A stretch of DNA of 64,000 nucleotides from Candidatus Nanopelagicales bacterium (GTDB lineage: Bacteria > Actinomycetota > Actinomycetes > S36-B12): positions 124,001 through 188,000 of the forward strand of contig JAGYJJ010000005.1 of assembly GCA_018402235.1 (NCBI GenBank), given 5' to 3'. Every line of letters starts with the position of its first letter. Within the stretch, counting starts at the first letter, position 1. Under the pieces are notes generated by a model, which was not told where the DNA came from, did not search any database, and saw nothing but the letters and a program-made list of their open reading frames with translations. The translations under genes were made by a program, and so were the position numbers. Positions 62,865 through 64,000 of this stretch are shown in pieces.

Positions 62865-64000
62865 ATGACGCTCGAGACAGGACCGGATTCGCCCGTGCCC
62901 GTGCGCACGGTTTCCCGGATGCTCGGCGACTGGATCGGCAAACTCGGGGCCGTCTGGGTCGAAGGTGAAGTGGCCGACTTTAAGCAGCGGCCTCGCGCCC
63001 GGATGCAGTTCCTGGTGCTGCGCGACACCGAGGCGAACGTCTCCTTGTCCGTCGTCGCAGACTCCGAACTCGTCGGCCGAATGGATCCACCCCTGGAAGC
63101 CGGGCAGCGGCTCATCGTGTGGGCCCGCCCGGAATTTTGGTCCGGCCGTGGCTCACTGCAACTTCGCGCGCGCTCGATGCGGGCTGTGGGTTTAGGCGAG
63201 CTCCTTGCGCGATTGGCCCAACTGCAAGCCACTCTTGCCGCCGAAGGTCTCTTCGCTCCCGAACGCAAAAGGCCTCTTCCCTTCCTACCCCGACGCATCG
63301 GATTGATCTGCGGGCGCAACAGCGACGCCGAACACGACGTTGTGGTGAACGCGCGTGATCGCTGGCCTGCTGCACAGTTTGAGATTCGTGAGGTGGCGGT
63401 GCAAGGAGTGAACGCGGTTCGCGAAGTGACTGAGGCGCTCGTAGAACTCGATGCCATCCCCGACATCGATGTCATCGTCATCACCCGTGGGGGTGGGAGC
63501 GTTGAAGACCTGCTGCCGTTCAGCAATGAATCCCTTGTCCGCGCGGTATCTGCTGCCCAGACTCCCGTGGTTAGTGCAATAGGTCACGAACAAGACGCCC
63601 CGATACTGGACTTGGTGGCTGATTACCGAGCCTCGACACCCACCGATGCCGGCAAGCGCATCGTTCCATCGTTTGCTGAAGAGGACTCGCGAGTGCACCA
63701 ACTACTACAGCGAGGACGGGCAAGTGTGCTGCGTCGCCTCGACAGCGAGATTAACTTCGTAGGAGACGCTCAAAGGCGGATGTTGCGCGTACTCGATAGT
63801 CGAATCGAGAGTTGGACCAACGATGTGCATCACCTACTCGCTCGAACCCGCAGTTTGTCCCCGGCAGCGACACTCGAGCGTGGTTACGCCATTGTTCAAC
63901 GCAGCGACGGCATTGTTGTGCGTCAGGCCACCGAGGTTCACATCGGTGATGCGCTCGACATCTATGTCCATCAGGGCAATCTGCAGGCAACCGTGACCGG
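62865..64000 (+). CDS. xseA: Exodeoxyribonuclease VII large subunit (partial)
   Basis: The ATG at 62865 opens VPVRTVSRMLGDWIGKLGAVWVEGEVADFKQR, an OB-fold typical of XseA. FLPRRIGLICGRNSDAEHDVVVNARDRWP and ITRGGGSVEDLLPFSNESLVRAV, VSAIGHEQDAPILD are the catalytic-domain motifs. The gene runs off the window before its stop. It is divergent from ispH. Confidence 0.95.
   Translation, partial: MTLETGPDSPVPVRTVSRMLGDWIGKLGAVWVEGEVADFKQRPRARMQFLVLRDTEANVSLSVVADSELVGRMDPPLEAGQRLIVWARPEFWSGRGSLQLRARSMRAVGLGELLARLAQLQATLAAEGLFAPERKRPLPFLPRRIGLICGRNSDAEHDVVVNARDRWPAAQFEIREVAVQGVNAVREVTEALVELDAIPDIDVIVITRGGGSVEDLLPFSNESLVRAVSAAQTPVVSAIGHEQDAPILDLVADYRASTPTDAGKRIVPSFAEEDSRVHQLLQRGRASVLRRLDSEINFVGDAQRRMLRVLDSRIESWTNDVHHLLARTRSLSPAATLERGYAIVQRSDGIVVRQATEVHIGDALDIYVHQGNLQATVT

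Overview
The window comes from a high-GC Gram-positive bacterium of the phylum Actinomycetota. The supporting signs are a mycothiol gene (mshB), the actinobacterial small families DUF3107, DUF3117 and DUF5302, the DUF6542-ispH-xseA neighbourhood, the prfB-ftsE-ftsX-smpB-ssrA block, a trans-acting DapD/DapE/DapC lysine route, and frequent GTG starts with GTGA/ATGA gene overlaps. I cannot name the species; an uncultured freshwater or marine lineage is possible but is only a guess. Gene density is very high, no gene-free stretch exceeds about 200 bases, and I saw no tRNA, rRNA, CRISPR array or IS transposase.

Layout. 1-5.9 kb: the end of a FUSC-type membrane protein, a Bcr/CflA exporter, a broken type II NADH dehydrogenase, a DUF305 lipoprotein and small proteins. 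5.9-9.6 kb: a minus-strand operon of a type III polyketide synthase, an isoprenylcysteine-methyltransferase-like enzyme, a flavoprotein hydroxylase and a UbiA prenyltransferase, probably making a lipid phenol or quinone. 9.6-10.2 kb: a two-gene toxin-antitoxin-like unit. 10.3-17.8 kb: ssrA, an MFS gene, smpB, a cell-wall M23 peptidase, ftsX, ftsE and prfB, which cover ribosome rescue and division. 17.8-22.4 kb: a Tad/Flp pilus operon with tadB and tadC frameshifted. 22.5-33.9 kb: a hydrolase, a collapsed ABC transporter, TetR, DUF3107, ferritin-like, DEAD helicase, ParA, anti-sigma-type ATPase, an Fe-S nuclease, NUDIX, acyl-CoA dehydrogenase and a CoA-ester lyase. 34-43.4 kb: transporters, an MgtE-N protein, mrp, tatB, htrA, a methyltransferase and small conserved proteins. 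43.4-49.6 kb: dapE, dapD, gltA, dapC and ferredoxin, interrupted between dapD and gltA by an AbiEi-DUF559 nuclease gene flanked by related palindromes. 49.7-64 kb: a VanW protein, mshB, an S9 peptidase, typA, a RelE/Phd pair, ychF, a DUF6542 protein, ispH and the start of xseA.

Main points for a second look. (1) The nuclease gene at 45.6-46.6 kb sits between two related palindromic elements; one contains a perfect 22-base inverted repeat and their outer ends match as 14-base inverted repeats. This could be an undescribed mobile cassette. (2) The PKS-methyltransferase-hydroxylase-prenyltransferase operon. (3) The unrecognised toxin-antitoxin-like pair with its own promoter and palindromic operator. 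(4) Seven otherwise well-conserved genes carry what look like single-base frameshifts, including the normally essential dapE. That pattern is more consistent with base-calling errors in the assembly than with biology, and the affected genes should be read as probably intact until checked.
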